Source of the DNA: an uncultured Campylobacter sp.
Lineage (GTDB): Bacteria > Campylobacterota > Campylobacteria > Campylobacterales > Campylobacteraceae
Length of the DNA stretch: 64,000 bases
Direction: 5' to 3'
Assembly (NCBI RefSeq): GCF_937980635.1
Contig: NZ_CALJPG010000022.1
Coordinates: 95,897-159,896, forward strand
The position numbers were made by a program, and so were the translations under genes. Position 1 is the first letter of the stretch, and every line of letters begins with the position of its first letter. The notes below the pieces were generated by a model. That model saw only the letters and a list, made by a program, of their open reading frames with translations, did no database searches and was not told the DNA's origin. Positions 33,377 through 41,150 of this stretch are shown here, in pieces.

Positions 33377-33946
33377 ATGAACGAGATACAACAAAAAGCC
33401 TTTGACATCTATATCCAAAGCGCGAACCTAGAGAATGATTTCACCCCTATATCGGAGCGGGCTTTAGCTAAAAAGCTTCACGATATGGGGTTGAAAAGCT
33501 CTATGAGCGCGATAGGCAGATGGAAAAAGAAATTCGGCTGGGTGCAGGCCCTGCAAAACAAAGTTACCTTGGCTATGAGCGAGGATAAACCCGTAAGAGA
33601 TATGCTTCGCAACTCCAGTCTCAAGGCTGTAGTGGAAAACACCAAAGTAGATATTGAGCGAAACGACGTGCTTATGGCTAGCTCATATCAATTTTTTGAG
33701 AGCGAGGCGCGGGAAATTTTAGAGAAAAAACGAAACGGAGAGATCATTTCAAGAGAGGAGAGAGAGACGATGAAATTTATAGCTACGCTTAGCACTACTC
33801 GCAAGGATAAGATGCTGGATCGTATGGCGCTTATGCCGCGCGACGCCGTGAGCGCCGATGAAATTTTATCGCGATTTAGCGCGATTTCGTTGGAGGTGGA
33901 AGATGACGCGATCGATATTGAGCCATCTGAAGCAGGTGATGGTTAG
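33377..33946 (+). CDS. HTH phage protein, small-terminase-like candidate
   Basis: The protein is 189 residues from the ATG at 33377; a GTG at 33368 would add three residues. The N-terminal helix-turn-helix is ERALAKKLHDMGLKSSMSAIGRWKKKFGW, then a helical central region (DVLMASSYQFFESEAREILEKK) and an acidic tail. This layout fits a small terminase subunit or a phage DNA-binding regulator. Its gene follows the motif cluster, so it could bind those motifs. The candidate role is inferred. Its C-terminus overlaps the next small gene. Confidence 0.55.
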   Translation: MNEIQQKAFDIYIQSANLENDFTPISERALAKKLHDMGLKSSMSAIGRWKKKFGWVQALQNKVTLAMSEDKPVRDMLRNSSLKAVVENTKVDIERNDVLMASSYQFFESEAREILEKKRNGEIISREERETMKFIATLSTTRKDKMLDRMALMPRDAVSADEILSRFSAISLEVEDDAIDIEPSEAGDG

Positions 33947-34004
33947 CGCGGGCTTTGCGATCCTGATGATCGCCATATACGCATTAGCGCAAAATTTATT
34001 TTAA
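33903..34004 (+). CDS. 33-residue membrane peptide
   Basis: The ATG at 33903 lies in another frame inside the end of the HTH gene and is preceded by GGAGG. It encodes a basic start (MTRSILSHLKQVM) and one hydrophobic segment, AGFAILMIAIYALAQNLF. The strong ribosome site and its position argue for a real peptide. Single-pass membrane peptides are common in phage operons. No role is known. Confidence 0.5.
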   Translation: MTRSILSHLKQVMVSAGFAILMIAIYALAQNLF

Positions 34005-34014
34005 GGAGAGAGAT

Positions 34015-34122
34015 ATGGAAAATTTAGAACTTGCATTATGGATCATCGTGATTTTAGGAGGCGTCCTTACGGCAACCGCCGGCATCGCAGCGTTATTTTT
34101 GAGGGAGAAAAGCCATGAATAA
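34015..34122 (+). CDS. 35-residue membrane peptide
   Basis: ATG at 34015 is preceded by AAGGAGAG. It encodes MENLELALWIIVILGGVLT and the rest of a single hydrophobic segment, ending REKSHE. It begins ten bases after the previous peptide and overlaps the next gene by eight bases, giving a chain of coupled small genes. Role unknown. Confidence 0.55.
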   Translation: MENLELALWIIVILGGVLTATAGIAALFLREKSHE

Positions 34123-34357
34123 ATTTGAGGTAGGAGACTATGTTTGCAACAAAAAAACTTTTGAAGAAAAAAGAGTCATCGCTAAGATTTTTGAAAAAGA
34201 TAGCGACACATATAGTATCTGTATGTCAAACGGAATTGCCATGGCAATGCCAAAACATATCTTAGAACGAGATTGTGTAAAGATAAGAAATTTGGACGAA
34301 TTTCAAAACGAGATTGAGGCTATAAGGTGCGTTCTTAAGGATACAAAATATGAGTAG
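34115..34357 (+). CDS. Small phage protein of unknown function
   Basis: The 80-residue protein begins MNKFEVGDYVCNKKTFEEKR and looks like a small SH3-like or beta-barrel fold (EVGDYV, DSDTYSICMSNG), followed by a helical C-terminus. Its ATG sits at the end of the upstream peptide frame, and its stop overlaps the next start by eight bases. No family was recognised. Confidence 0.55.
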   Translation: MNKFEVGDYVCNKKTFEEKRVIAKIFEKDSDTYSICMSNGIAMAMPKHILERDCVKIRNLDEFQNEIEAIRCVLKDTKYE

Positions 34358-35093
34358 TTACACACATATACCGCGTATTTATATCTGTTCGCCATATACG
34401 GCTGTGGCTAGCAGGCGCGAAGCAAGACGTATAGCGATCAGGGCGCTGGAGGAAGCCGACGAGTTTTTTGACAGCAAAGGGCTAGCCGTAGAACTCTTTT
34501 CGCCCGTGCTCGCAAACTCGGTGCAGTATGCGGATAGAAGCTACGACGAGATTATGAAAATTTGCTTTATGCAGATCGACACATGCGGAGAGATTTTTAT
34601 CCCTAGCGCCAAAACCTGCGATCTGTCTTTGATAGCCGGCTCAAAAGGCATAGGGTTAGAGATCGATTACGCAGAAGCTAGAGGATATAAGATCCACAAC
34701 TGCGAAGCTTTACGCAGAGAGAAGTTTCTTCAAAATTTAAAAGGAGAGAAAAAAATGAGCTATAAAACAGAGTTGCAAGAACTTCAAAGAAAGCTTGTAG
34801 AGATCAAGGATAAGAAAAAACAAGCGCAAAAGGCGTTTTTTAAAATCGCCGGAGAGCAGATACAGGATGACTTCCCTTTCCGCCTTATACAAGAAAACTC
34901 TTTTGAAACTATGGTGCTTTCTTTCTCAGCAAACGGAAAATTTAAATGTTCCAAAACGATCACATACGATCTTTTGTTTTTAGACAACATTACCTTTCGG
35001 CTTTATCACGAAAAAGGGCAAACTGAAAAGGTCGAAAAGGCAAAGAAAAGCATAAAGAAATTATATGCAGGAGGGAACGATGAGAGAGATTAA
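34350..35093 (+). CDS. DUF4406-like nucleoside deoxyribosyltransferase-fold protein fused to a second phage protein
   Basis: The 247-residue frame has two parts. Residues about 8-125 resemble DUF4406/nucleoside 2-deoxyribosyltransferase folds: RIYICSPYT, SPVLANS, then DLSLIAGSKGIGLEIDYAEARGY. Residues 136-247 look like an independent small protein beginning MSYKTELQELQRKLVEIK. An ATG at 34755 with AAGGAG eight bases upstream could start this second part by itself (112 residues), so the pair looks like two genes joined in frame by loss of a stop, with a retained internal start. A base- or nucleotide-modifying role is possible. The next gene starts inside the end of this one. Confidence 0.6.
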   Translation: MSSYTHIPRIYICSPYTAVASRREARRIAIRALEEADEFFDSKGLAVELFSPVLANSVQYADRSYDEIMKICFMQIDTCGEIFIPSAKTCDLSLIAGSKGIGLEIDYAEARGYKIHNCEALRREKFLQNLKGEKKMSYKTELQELQRKLVEIKDKKKQAQKAFFKIAGEQIQDDFPFRLIQENSFETMVLSFSANGKFKCSKTITYDLLFLDNITFRLYHEKGQTEKVEKAKKSIKKLYAGGNDERD

Positions 35094-35466
35094 ATTTAGA
35101 GCGCTCTTGAAAGCTGATGGAAGAATTTACGAAGTGCTAAGCGTTGACTTCCTAAACAAAGAAGCTACGCTTTGGGATAAAGAAACTGGCGTTAGCTTTG
35201 AAGCAGATTTTGACGAAATTGAGCTAATACAATACATAGGAATAAATGACAAAAATGGCGTGGAAATTTACGAGGGGTATATTATTGAATTTTTAGAAAA
35301 CGAGAGCGGAGAAACTTGGACGGCTAAAATAGTATTTGAAAATTTAGCATTTAAGGCGCTTGACGTAGAGGATGAGTGCTATGAATATGATTTTAATGAT
35401 TTAACGGATATTGAAGTCATCGGCAACATCTACGAGAACCCAGAGCTATTAAAGGATATAAAATGA
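35080..35466 (+). CDS. YopX family phage protein
   Basis: The protein is 128 residues from the ATG at 35080, which has AGGAGGG upstream; an earlier in-frame ATG at 35065 lacks a site. It shows the YopX pattern: MREIKFRALLKADGRIYEV at the start, then IELIQYIGINDKNGVEIYEGYIIEF and the closing DIEVIGNIYENPELL. YopX proteins are widespread in phages and their role is unknown. Confidence 0.88.
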   Translation: MREIKFRALLKADGRIYEVLSVDFLNKEATLWDKETGVSFEADFDEIELIQYIGINDKNGVEIYEGYIIEFLENESGETWTAKIVFENLAFKALDVEDECYEYDFNDLTDIEVIGNIYENPELLKDIK

Positions 35467-35972
35467 CGACAAAAGAAATGATCGAGGTTATGCAAGCTTA
35501 TGAGAAAGGCGAGGAGATAGAGAGGCGTTCGGCTAATTGCGAAGAAGAATGGACTTTTGTAAACCTCCCGCTTTGGAATTGGGATAAATTCGAATACCGC
35601 ATCAAACCTAAAGAGAAAAGGGGGCCGAAATTTAAAATAGGCGACGTGCTCGTCCATTTGGAAAAGGAAGGGCAACCTCTTTACTGGGGAGATATTTATC
35701 GTGTAGTTTCGATAGACGAGAAATATACGGCAGAAGAAGCTGGGTATCAATACAAAGGGGCATACGAATATTTCGAGAAAATTTTCATCAAAGCCGATGA
35801 TGTCCTTTGGTATTGGGAGTATCAAGACGTAGATGGCGAGTGGGAAAAGACAAACGTTAGATACGCGAAAAGAGACCTTAACAACGAAGTACTCGGTTCC
35901 AATGAAAGAGAAACGGCTGTGCCTCTTTACGCGCTCGGATTTAGATTGCCGCGGGATAAGGATAAAGAATGA
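35463..35972 (+). CDS. Phage protein of unknown function (WNWDKFEYRIKP type)
   Basis: The protein has 169 residues. The N-terminal part holds EMIEVMQAYEKGEEIERRS, then FVNLPLWNWDKFEYRIKPK, a motif often found in small phage proteins. The rest is a tandem of similar-looking short modules with aromatic and acidic residues (GDIYRVVSID, ADDVLWYWEYQDVDGEW). It begins at an ATGA overlap with yopX and ends overlapping the next frame. Function is unknown. Confidence 0.6.
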   Translation: MTTKEMIEVMQAYEKGEEIERRSANCEEEWTFVNLPLWNWDKFEYRIKPKEKRGPKFKIGDVLVHLEKEGQPLYWGDIYRVVSIDEKYTAEEAGYQYKGAYEYFEKIFIKADDVLWYWEYQDVDGEWEKTNVRYAKRDLNNEVLGSNERETAVPLYALGFRLPRDKDKE

Positions 35973-36139
35973 GTAGCCCCGACCGAGAAAAAGAGCGCGA
36001 GATGCTAGCCAAAATAGACGATTTCGCGCAGAAGCATAATGAAAAAGACGCACTCGTGGAGAAAATACATCAGCGGCTATTTGAGCTGAATGTAAGGCAA
36101 CTAAAGGAAATTTTAAAAAGGATTAACGATGACTACTGA
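35969..36139 (+). CDS. Small coiled phage protein
   Basis: The 56-residue frame (MSSPDREKEREMLAKIDDFA at the start, RQLKEILKRINDDY at the end) is charged and helical. Its ATG overlaps the stop of the previous gene and its stop lies inside the next gene's start region. Coding is supported by the tight packing; function is unknown. Confidence 0.5.
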   Translation: MSSPDREKEREMLAKIDDFAQKHNEKDALVEKIHQRLFELNVRQLKEILKRINDDY

Positions 36140-36422
36140 AAATCAAAGACCAAAAGAAGTAGTATCGGCTGCGCTTGGGCGTTTTGAAAACAGCGGCATC
36201 GTAGCAGGGATTGCCGCCGAAAATCAAAGGCTGCTGACGCAAAAAGAGGCTTCAGTTATGCTGGGTTATTCCGAAAACAGCAACATCCTCGCCAAAATGC
36301 GAATGCCGAAAAACAAGGGCAAATGGGAATTTATGCCGCGGTTTATCATATTTAACGGTGAGGCCCGCTACCCCTTAGATTGGCTCAACGAGGACATTAA
36401 GAAGCTAAAAGAGGGGTGTTAG
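36129..36422 (+). CDS. Excisionase-like HTH protein
   Basis: The protein has 97 residues. LLTQKEASVMLGYSENSNILAKM is a helix-turn-helix of the AlpA/excisionase kind with the EASVMLG turn, followed by FIIFNGEARYPLDWLNEDI. It ends convergent with, and overlaps by 18 bases, the integrase gene. The direction-factor role follows from position and fold and is not proven. Confidence 0.6.
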   Translation: MTTENQRPKEVVSAALGRFENSGIVAGIAAENQRLLTQKEASVMLGYSENSNILAKMRMPKNKGKWEFMPRFIIFNGEARYPLDWLNEDIKKLKEGC

Positions 36423-37580
36423 CCCCTCTAAATAATCCGCCCACCACTGCAATACCCGCAAATGTTCCCGTGAGTTGAAGTCCCTGAAATACGCTTTGTC
36501 TACTTCGCTACTAGGCGCGTGTAGCAGCACTTCGTCGATGATACGCTTTTCAAACATAGCTCGCTCGCCGTCGGTTGCCCGAATAGCAAAAGTTGCAAAC
36601 ATCGAGCGAAAGCCGTGTGCGTGCAGATCAGCTATACCCAAGCGCTTCAGCGTTTTTAATAGCGTGCCGTCCGAGATAGCCCATCCGCTACGCTTAGAAT
36701 AGGTATTCGATTTGAAAACTATCCCCTCTGCGCTTACTTCTTTTTGGCACTCTAAAATTTGCTTTGCCTGCCTTGGAAGCGGTAAGCGCGCATTTACCCC
36801 CGTTTTATTATCCGCCTCCCCAAAATACACAAAATCCTCATCTATTCTATCCCAGCTAAGCTCTCTGATTTGATGCGGGCGCTGCGCCATAATCAGATTG
36901 AAAAAAAAGAGATTTTTAATCGTCGGCTCTATAAGGGCGTCTCTGACCGCCTCTATAATCTCTTTTAAGCGATTTGGATCCGTCACCGCCTTTCTATGCT
37001 CTACTTTTTTCTTAGGGTAAATTTCGCTCATATCATCTATGATTTCGTAAATAAACGATATATCGCCCGCCGCGTTTTGGGCGCGGGCAAATTTAAGCAC
37101 GTCGCGCAGGATCGGGATTATCTTTTTGGCGCTCGCGAAATTCACGCCTTTGGTCGCCGCGATCACCTCTTTCGTGCCTATCTCATCTATTGGCATATTG
37201 CCTAGAGGTTGCAGCAGATGTTTATTTACGCGATTTATCATTTTGCGGCGAGATTGCCTTATTTTCTCGCTATCCTCGGGCGGGATTTTAATATCCAGCC
37301 AAGCGTAGAAAACATCTTTTAGCTTCTGCTTTTGTAGCTCGTCGCTCGCACCCGATTTCCGCAAGTTCATTGCTTTTTCTCTAGCTTCGGCAAGGCTTAT
37401 ATCCTCGAAACCTCCTAGCGTCGTGTAGCCTCTTTTTGTGCGTAGCTTGTAATATCTGCTGCCGTTTGCGAAACACACTAGATACAGCGCGCACGTGCTA
37501 TCGATAGAATACGCCTTGAGCTTGCCGCTGCCCTCAAATTTTAATTTCTTTACTTGCGTCGCGGTTAAAATTTTAGCCAT
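36405..37580 (-). CDS. int: Tyrosine-family prophage integrase (P4 type)
   Basis: The 391-residue protein has an N-terminal DUF4102-like arm-binding region (TLGGFEDISLAEAREKAMNL), a central SAM-like core-binding domain, and the C-terminal catalytic domain. The catalytic Arg lies in AQRPHQIREL, the His-x-x-Arg in HAHGFRSM, and the nucleophile Tyr in DKAYFR. It joins phage and host DNA at the tRNA-Glu gene 157 bases away. Integrases of this type usually use tRNA 3' ends. The 18-base overlap with the excisionase-like gene is convergent. Confidence 0.95.
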   Translation of the reverse strand: MAKILTATQVKKLKFEGSGKLKAYSIDSTCALYLVCFANGSRYYKLRTKRGYTTLGGFEDISLAEAREKAMNLRKSGASDELQKQKLKDVFYAWLDIKIPPEDSEKIRQSRRKMINRVNKHLLQPLGNMPIDEIGTKEVIAATKGVNFASAKKIIPILRDVLKFARAQNAAGDISFIYEIIDDMSEIYPKKKVEHRKAVTDPNRLKEIIEAVRDALIEPTIKNLFFFNLIMAQRPHQIRELSWDRIDEDFVYFGEADNKTGVNARLPLPRQAKQILECQKEVSAEGIVFKSNTYSKRSGWAISDGTLLKTLKRLGIADLHAHGFRSMFATFAIRATDGERAMFEKRIIDEVLLHAPSSEVDKAYFRDFNSREHLRVLQWWADYLEGLTPLF

Positions 37581-37736
37581 TTTATACCCTTGTTATACAG
37601 AAAGTTATACATTTTTTGCGTAAATTATTATAAATCGATATAAATTAATATAAATTGAAAATAGCTTTAAAACGCCTTAGTGCCGATAGTTCGTAAATGG
37701 TTATACATTGAAATAAATAGATGTAAAAATGAGTAA

Positions 37737-37811
37737 TGGTGACCCACAGGAGATTTGAACTCCTGTTACCGGCGTGAGAGGCCAGCGTCCTAACCACTAG
37801 ACGAGTGGGCC
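37737..37811 (-). tRNA. tRNA-Glu (anticodon CTC), attachment site
   Basis: Minus strand: GGCCCAC (acceptor) pairs with GTGGGTC, followed by A and an encoded CCA. The anticodon arm is CTGGC-CTCTCAC-GCCGG, giving CTC for Glu. The T-arm has GTTCAAATC. The 5' part faces the chromosome and the 3' end faces the prophage, so the prophage is inserted at the 3' end and the gene stays intact. The core attachment sequence must lie within the 3' half; its second copy was not found in the window. Confidence 0.92.
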
Positions 37812-38125
37812 GCGAAATTAAAAATGAGATAATAGCGAAGTGTATATAAATTTTGGATTAAATTATATATTTTTGGCAAAAATAACACAAAATAAAATTT
37901 TCGCCGAAAACTTAAAGCTTTTTGGCATAGCCGCAAATCTTGGTGCTCTAAAGAGTCCGATATGCCGCCCATTTTAGATGGCACATAAATAAGTTCCGTC
38001 GTTGCAGCCATAAGCCAAATCGATATCATAAAAGCTTGCTGCGCCTTGCTATCAGCATCAAAAACGCCAATAATTTTATCGCGCTGATTTAAAGCAGGTG
38101 ATAAGAAGCCATTTAGCATGCCTTG
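37812..38125. other. Gap between tRNA-Glu and ankyrin lipoprotein gene
   Basis: The part next to the tRNA is AT-rich and holds the leftward tRNA promoter (TATTAT about 15 bases before the tRNA 5' end). A leftward frame of 109 codons (start at 38119) runs through the tRNA, so at most its first half could be a decayed gene. No other feature was seen. Confidence 0.45.
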
Positions 38126-39349
38126 TTATTTGGCTTCTAGGATTTTTAGATACTCATATACTCTTTTATCCTCATTTTTCCTTGCCCAATCCGATGGAGT
38201 TACGCTTTGGTTATGAGAACATCTAGCTTTTGGATCGGCGCCTCTTTCTACTAGATATTTTACGATTTCTAGACTATGAGAACTTGCCGCATAATTTACC
38301 ATGGAGCAGCCATCCCTATCCTTTGCTTTAAAATTTCCGCCGTATTTTTCTAAAAGCTTTACGAGCCTAAAACTCTTCTCATCGTCGTGTTGGCTTCCGA
38401 ATACGCTCATCATCATTGCGCTATCAGTCAGTCTTTTTGCGCACTCTAGCATCGCGCGAAGCGAATTTTCGCTACCTAACATTACCGCCATTTCGATGGG
38501 GGTGGTATTTTCATGACCTTTAAAATTCGGATCGCCGCCCATTTCACAATATTTTTTAGCTTCTTCGGCGCTGTCTGAATATGCCGTTTTATGAAGCAGC
38601 GTTTGTATCTCATCCGCACTCAAACTCTCTTCAGTCTTAGGCGTAACGAAAAAGTTTTTGTCGTAAATCTCCTTTAATGAATTTGTACCGTAGTATTTAC
38701 CCGGTTCGTCTTTAAAAATCAAATTTATACCATTTAAATCCGTAAGTTCTATAGAGTCGTTTGTTTTTAAATTTATTATCTTGTTAAAGTTAAAAACTAA
38801 ATCATCCTTTTTAACCCCGCTATCAAAGATGAAAAAGTGGCTAAACTCGTAAGGGAATTCGTTTTTGTATTCAGGGTTTGACGCCGGATTTATCCTAGAA
38901 TCGCCAATTTCTATCTTATCATGCCCCCATCTTTTGCCGAATATAAATATATTTGTACCCCAGCTTTTTGAAATTTTATCATCGTTCTCGCCCATTACGA
39001 AGATATCGTTTCCCCATGGGTCTTCCACATCGCTTCTGCCGCCAGTCAAAATATAGACGTTGTTATTTCCGGGGCAAATTATAGAGTGCCTCGTATCGCT
39101 TTTGGCTATAATGATTTCGTCTGCGTTTTGGTTGCAGCGAGAATTTATATCCCAATATATGGTTTTGCTAAAATTTAAACTCACGTCTTCTAATACGGTG
39201 GTATCAAATCCTTGCGTCACTAAAATCTTTTTAGGAAAATATCCTTTCGCTTGCCCGTCTTTGATAAATTTTTCCAAACTTTGAAAGTCGGTTATATTGC
39301 CTCCAAAACAGCCGCCGACTACCAAAAACAATATAATGATAAATCTCAT
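38126..39349 (-). CDS. Ankyrin-repeat lipoprotein-like exported protein
   Basis: The 407-residue protein begins with a hydrophobic signal ending LVVGGC, a possible lipobox. Residues about 70-200 carry short Gly/Asp/Asn-rich repeats with ENDDKISKSWGTNIFIFG and GHDKIEIGD, a beta-roll-like (haemolysin-type Ca-binding) pattern without the strict GGXGXDXUX units. Residues about 250-400 hold ankyrin repeats, including AEEAKKYCEMGGDPNFK, TTPIEMAVMLGS and MVNYAASSHSLEIVKYLVERGADP. This mix is unusual. It is one of four ankyrin genes in the window. Confidence 0.75.
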   Translation of the reverse strand: MRFIIILFLVVGGCFGGNITDFQSLEKFIKDGQAKGYFPKKILVTQGFDTTVLEDVSLNFSKTIYWDINSRCNQNADEIIIAKSDTRHSIICPGNNNVYILTGGRSDVEDPWGNDIFVMGENDDKISKSWGTNIFIFGKRWGHDKIEIGDSRINPASNPEYKNEFPYEFSHFFIFDSGVKKDDLVFNFNKIINLKTNDSIELTDLNGINLIFKDEPGKYYGTNSLKEIYDKNFFVTPKTEESLSADEIQTLLHKTAYSDSAEEAKKYCEMGGDPNFKGHENTTPIEMAVMLGSENSLRAMLECAKRLTDSAMMMSVFGSQHDDEKSFRLVKLLEKYGGNFKAKDRDGCSMVNYAASSHSLEIVKYLVERGADPKARCSHNQSVTPSDWARKNEDKRVYEYLKILEAK

Positions 39350-39868
39350 ACTCGCTCCTCTTTTCGAGATAAAATTTTAAAAATTATACAAAATTTGTAA
39401 GCAAAATTTACTAAAAACAGCTCAAATTTAAAAATCAAAAATAAACGTTTTCAATGCTTATAGTAATGGCACTTGGATAGTTATAAATTTTAAGCCGCGC
39501 TGCTGCTTTTAAATTTAAAAAGTTAAATCCATTTTAAACAGAATTTGCGTAAAATCCCATTTTAAAAACGTATTACGCGAGCGGCGGCGGCAAAGTAAAA
39601 TTTGCGGTAACTACGGCGTTAAATTAAAAGCACTCGTAACGGCGGAACTAAATAAAATTCACGGCAGTAGCCCAAGGATGAGATATTCGGCGGCATGCTG
39701 GGCTTAAATCATTCACAGTGACGTAAAGTACGAAATATGCGCGACGGCGTAAAATTAAAATTCGCAGCGGCTAAATTTAAAGCCCGCGAGGCGATAATCA
39801 AAGCAGCGCCAGCCGCTCATCTGCGCAGTGCAAGCAGCGAACCGCACATTAAAATTTAAAGGTATAAA
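39350..39868. other. Intergenic region, no gene seen
   Basis: AT-rich near both genes, with repeated taaaatt words. A 16-base word TCTGCGCAGTGCAAGC at 39820-39835 reappears with one mismatch at 40608-40623 on the other side of the next gene. No convincing frame. Confidence 0.4.
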
Positions 39869-40474
39869 ATGAACGAAGATTTTCAAAGAGCGAAGCTGCA
39901 AGGCACGCTCGGCGCGCTCTGCCTACTGGTCGCGAGCATAGCGTATTCTATAAAAGGCGAGATCACGTACTTGGATTCTCAAATCTTAGTGTGGATTTTT
40001 GCCTTCACATTCCTTTACCACGCGCTTAAAAACATCCAAAATATCACGGGTCCGCAGGTTTTTATAATCTTCAAATACGCCTACAGCATTGCGCTTGCGG
40101 CGCTGCTATATTTTTCAGCCATTTATATACTTAGAAGATGTGATTGCAGTAGGCTGCAAATATACGTGCCGTATTTGATATTTGCAGTTACGGTTGCTTG
40201 GATAATTATAAATTTTAAGTTGTACGCCGCTACCGGATGCAAGCTTTTTGCCATATACGCCGCGCTGCTAATCGTTGATGTCGCCGCAGACATCATCTAC
40301 GGAATGATGTTCAAAATACCGGTCCCCGCCGCTATAACGATGGGCGTCATAAATTGCATGGAACTACTAAATTTAATCTTAAATCCATTAGCGTCCGTAG
40401 TGCTGTTTCTTGCGTGGCTTAATATAAAAAACCCCGCCAAAGCAAAGGGTCTATGGAGCCGGGCGGAGAGATAA
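39869..40474 (+). CDS. Integral membrane protein of unknown function
   Basis: The 201-residue protein has five or six hydrophobic segments (LGALCLLVASIAYSI, ILVWIFAFTFLYHAL, AYSIALAALLYFSAIYIL, YVPYLIFAVTVAWIIINF, LFAIYAALLIVDVAADIIY, ASVVLFLAWL). No motif for transport or enzymes was seen. AAAGG precedes the ATG. It is flanked by a 16-base direct repeat. No family recognised. Confidence 0.65.
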   Translation: MNEDFQRAKLQGTLGALCLLVASIAYSIKGEITYLDSQILVWIFAFTFLYHALKNIQNITGPQVFIIFKYAYSIALAALLYFSAIYILRRCDCSRLQIYVPYLIFAVTVAWIIINFKLYAATGCKLFAIYAALLIVDVAADIIYGMMFKIPVPAAITMGVINCMELLNLILNPLASVVLFLAWLNIKNPAKAKGLWSRAER

Positions 40475-40679
40475 AATTTGCCCGCATTTATACCGCACGG
40501 AGTTTAAATTTAGACTGCGCCGGGGCGTTTGCAAAGATAAAATTTCACGCTCGCACGCGCTGTTTTGGCAAAGGCACGGCCGCCAAAACCCGCCCGCTCG
40601 CTGTTCGTCTGCGCAGTACAAGCCATGAGCCGTATCAGCGCTATCCTCGACAAAATTTAATAAATTTCGCACCATACGA

Positions 40680-41150
40680 CTATAAGTCCGCCTCGCCGCA
40701 CTCGTAGCCGAAAATTTTAATCCCCGTGTCGCTCTGCTCGTAGCGTAGCGCTGGGATTTTTTGCAGTAGATCTTTTAGCTTCGCTAGATCGTTTTTTCGC
40801 CCGCCGTCGAAGGCTCGCGGCACCCACACCCACGCGATCTCGTCGTATGCAAACGAACCTACCGTAAAGCTAGCCCGCTTTGAGCCCGCCTCCCATTTGG
40901 AGGAGTTTTTGATCGCGTAGAAGTTCGGATAGAGGATTTTTTTGATGATGAAGCATTTGCAAAATTTAAAATCCGCGAAAAACTCCGCCCACGTCGCATC
41001 CTCGGTAAAATAGCCCTTCGCGCGCAGGCGCTTTTTCTCTTTGCGTAGCTTGATAGGCTCGTAAAATCGCTGCCAAGCCCTCGCGCAAGCATCCATAAAC
41101 GCCAGTATGCGGGCGAAATAAATTTTAAAAAGCGCCTTAAAAAGTTCCAT
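40680..41150 (-). CDS. Hypothetical protein following DUF4230 gene
   Basis: The 156-residue protein has a helical basic N-terminus (LFKALFKIYFARILAFMDAC), then a Trp/Phe/Lys-rich region with EIAWVWVPRAFDGGRKN. It starts directly after the upstream stop (0-base spacing), so the two form an operon. No family recognised; no membrane segment is clear. Confidence 0.6.
   Translation of the reverse strand: MELFKALFKIYFARILAFMDACARAWQRFYEPIKLRKEKKRLRAKGYFTEDATWAEFFADFKFCKCFIIKKILYPNFYAIKNSSKWEAGSKRASFTVGSFAYDEIAWVWVPRAFDGGRKNDLAKLKDLLQKIPALRYEQSDTGIKIFGYECGEADL

Larger units (their letters stand above)
1..37760. mobile_element. Podovirus-like prophage integrated at tRNA-Glu (left end outside window)
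   Basis: The stretch holds an integrase next to a tRNA gene, a CI-like repressor, a divergent early operon with a primase-helicase, and a leftward late operon with portal, capsid and lysis genes. The right boundary is set by the tRNA-Glu 3' end, because the integrase lies on that side of an intact tRNA. I found no second copy of the tRNA 3' segment in the window, so the left attachment site should lie upstream of base 1 and the element exceeds 37.7 kb. No sheath, tape-measure or tail-tube gene was recognised. Together with the very large internal-protein-like gene, this suggests a short-tailed phage. Most genes look intact, but inducibility cannot be judged. Confidence 0.93.

Noticed and set aside
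37790..38119. Leftward 109-codon frame beside the tRNA
   Set aside because: It runs through the tRNA-Glu gene and its promoter and has no clear ribosome site; only the first half looks protein-like, so it was noted only in the gap description.
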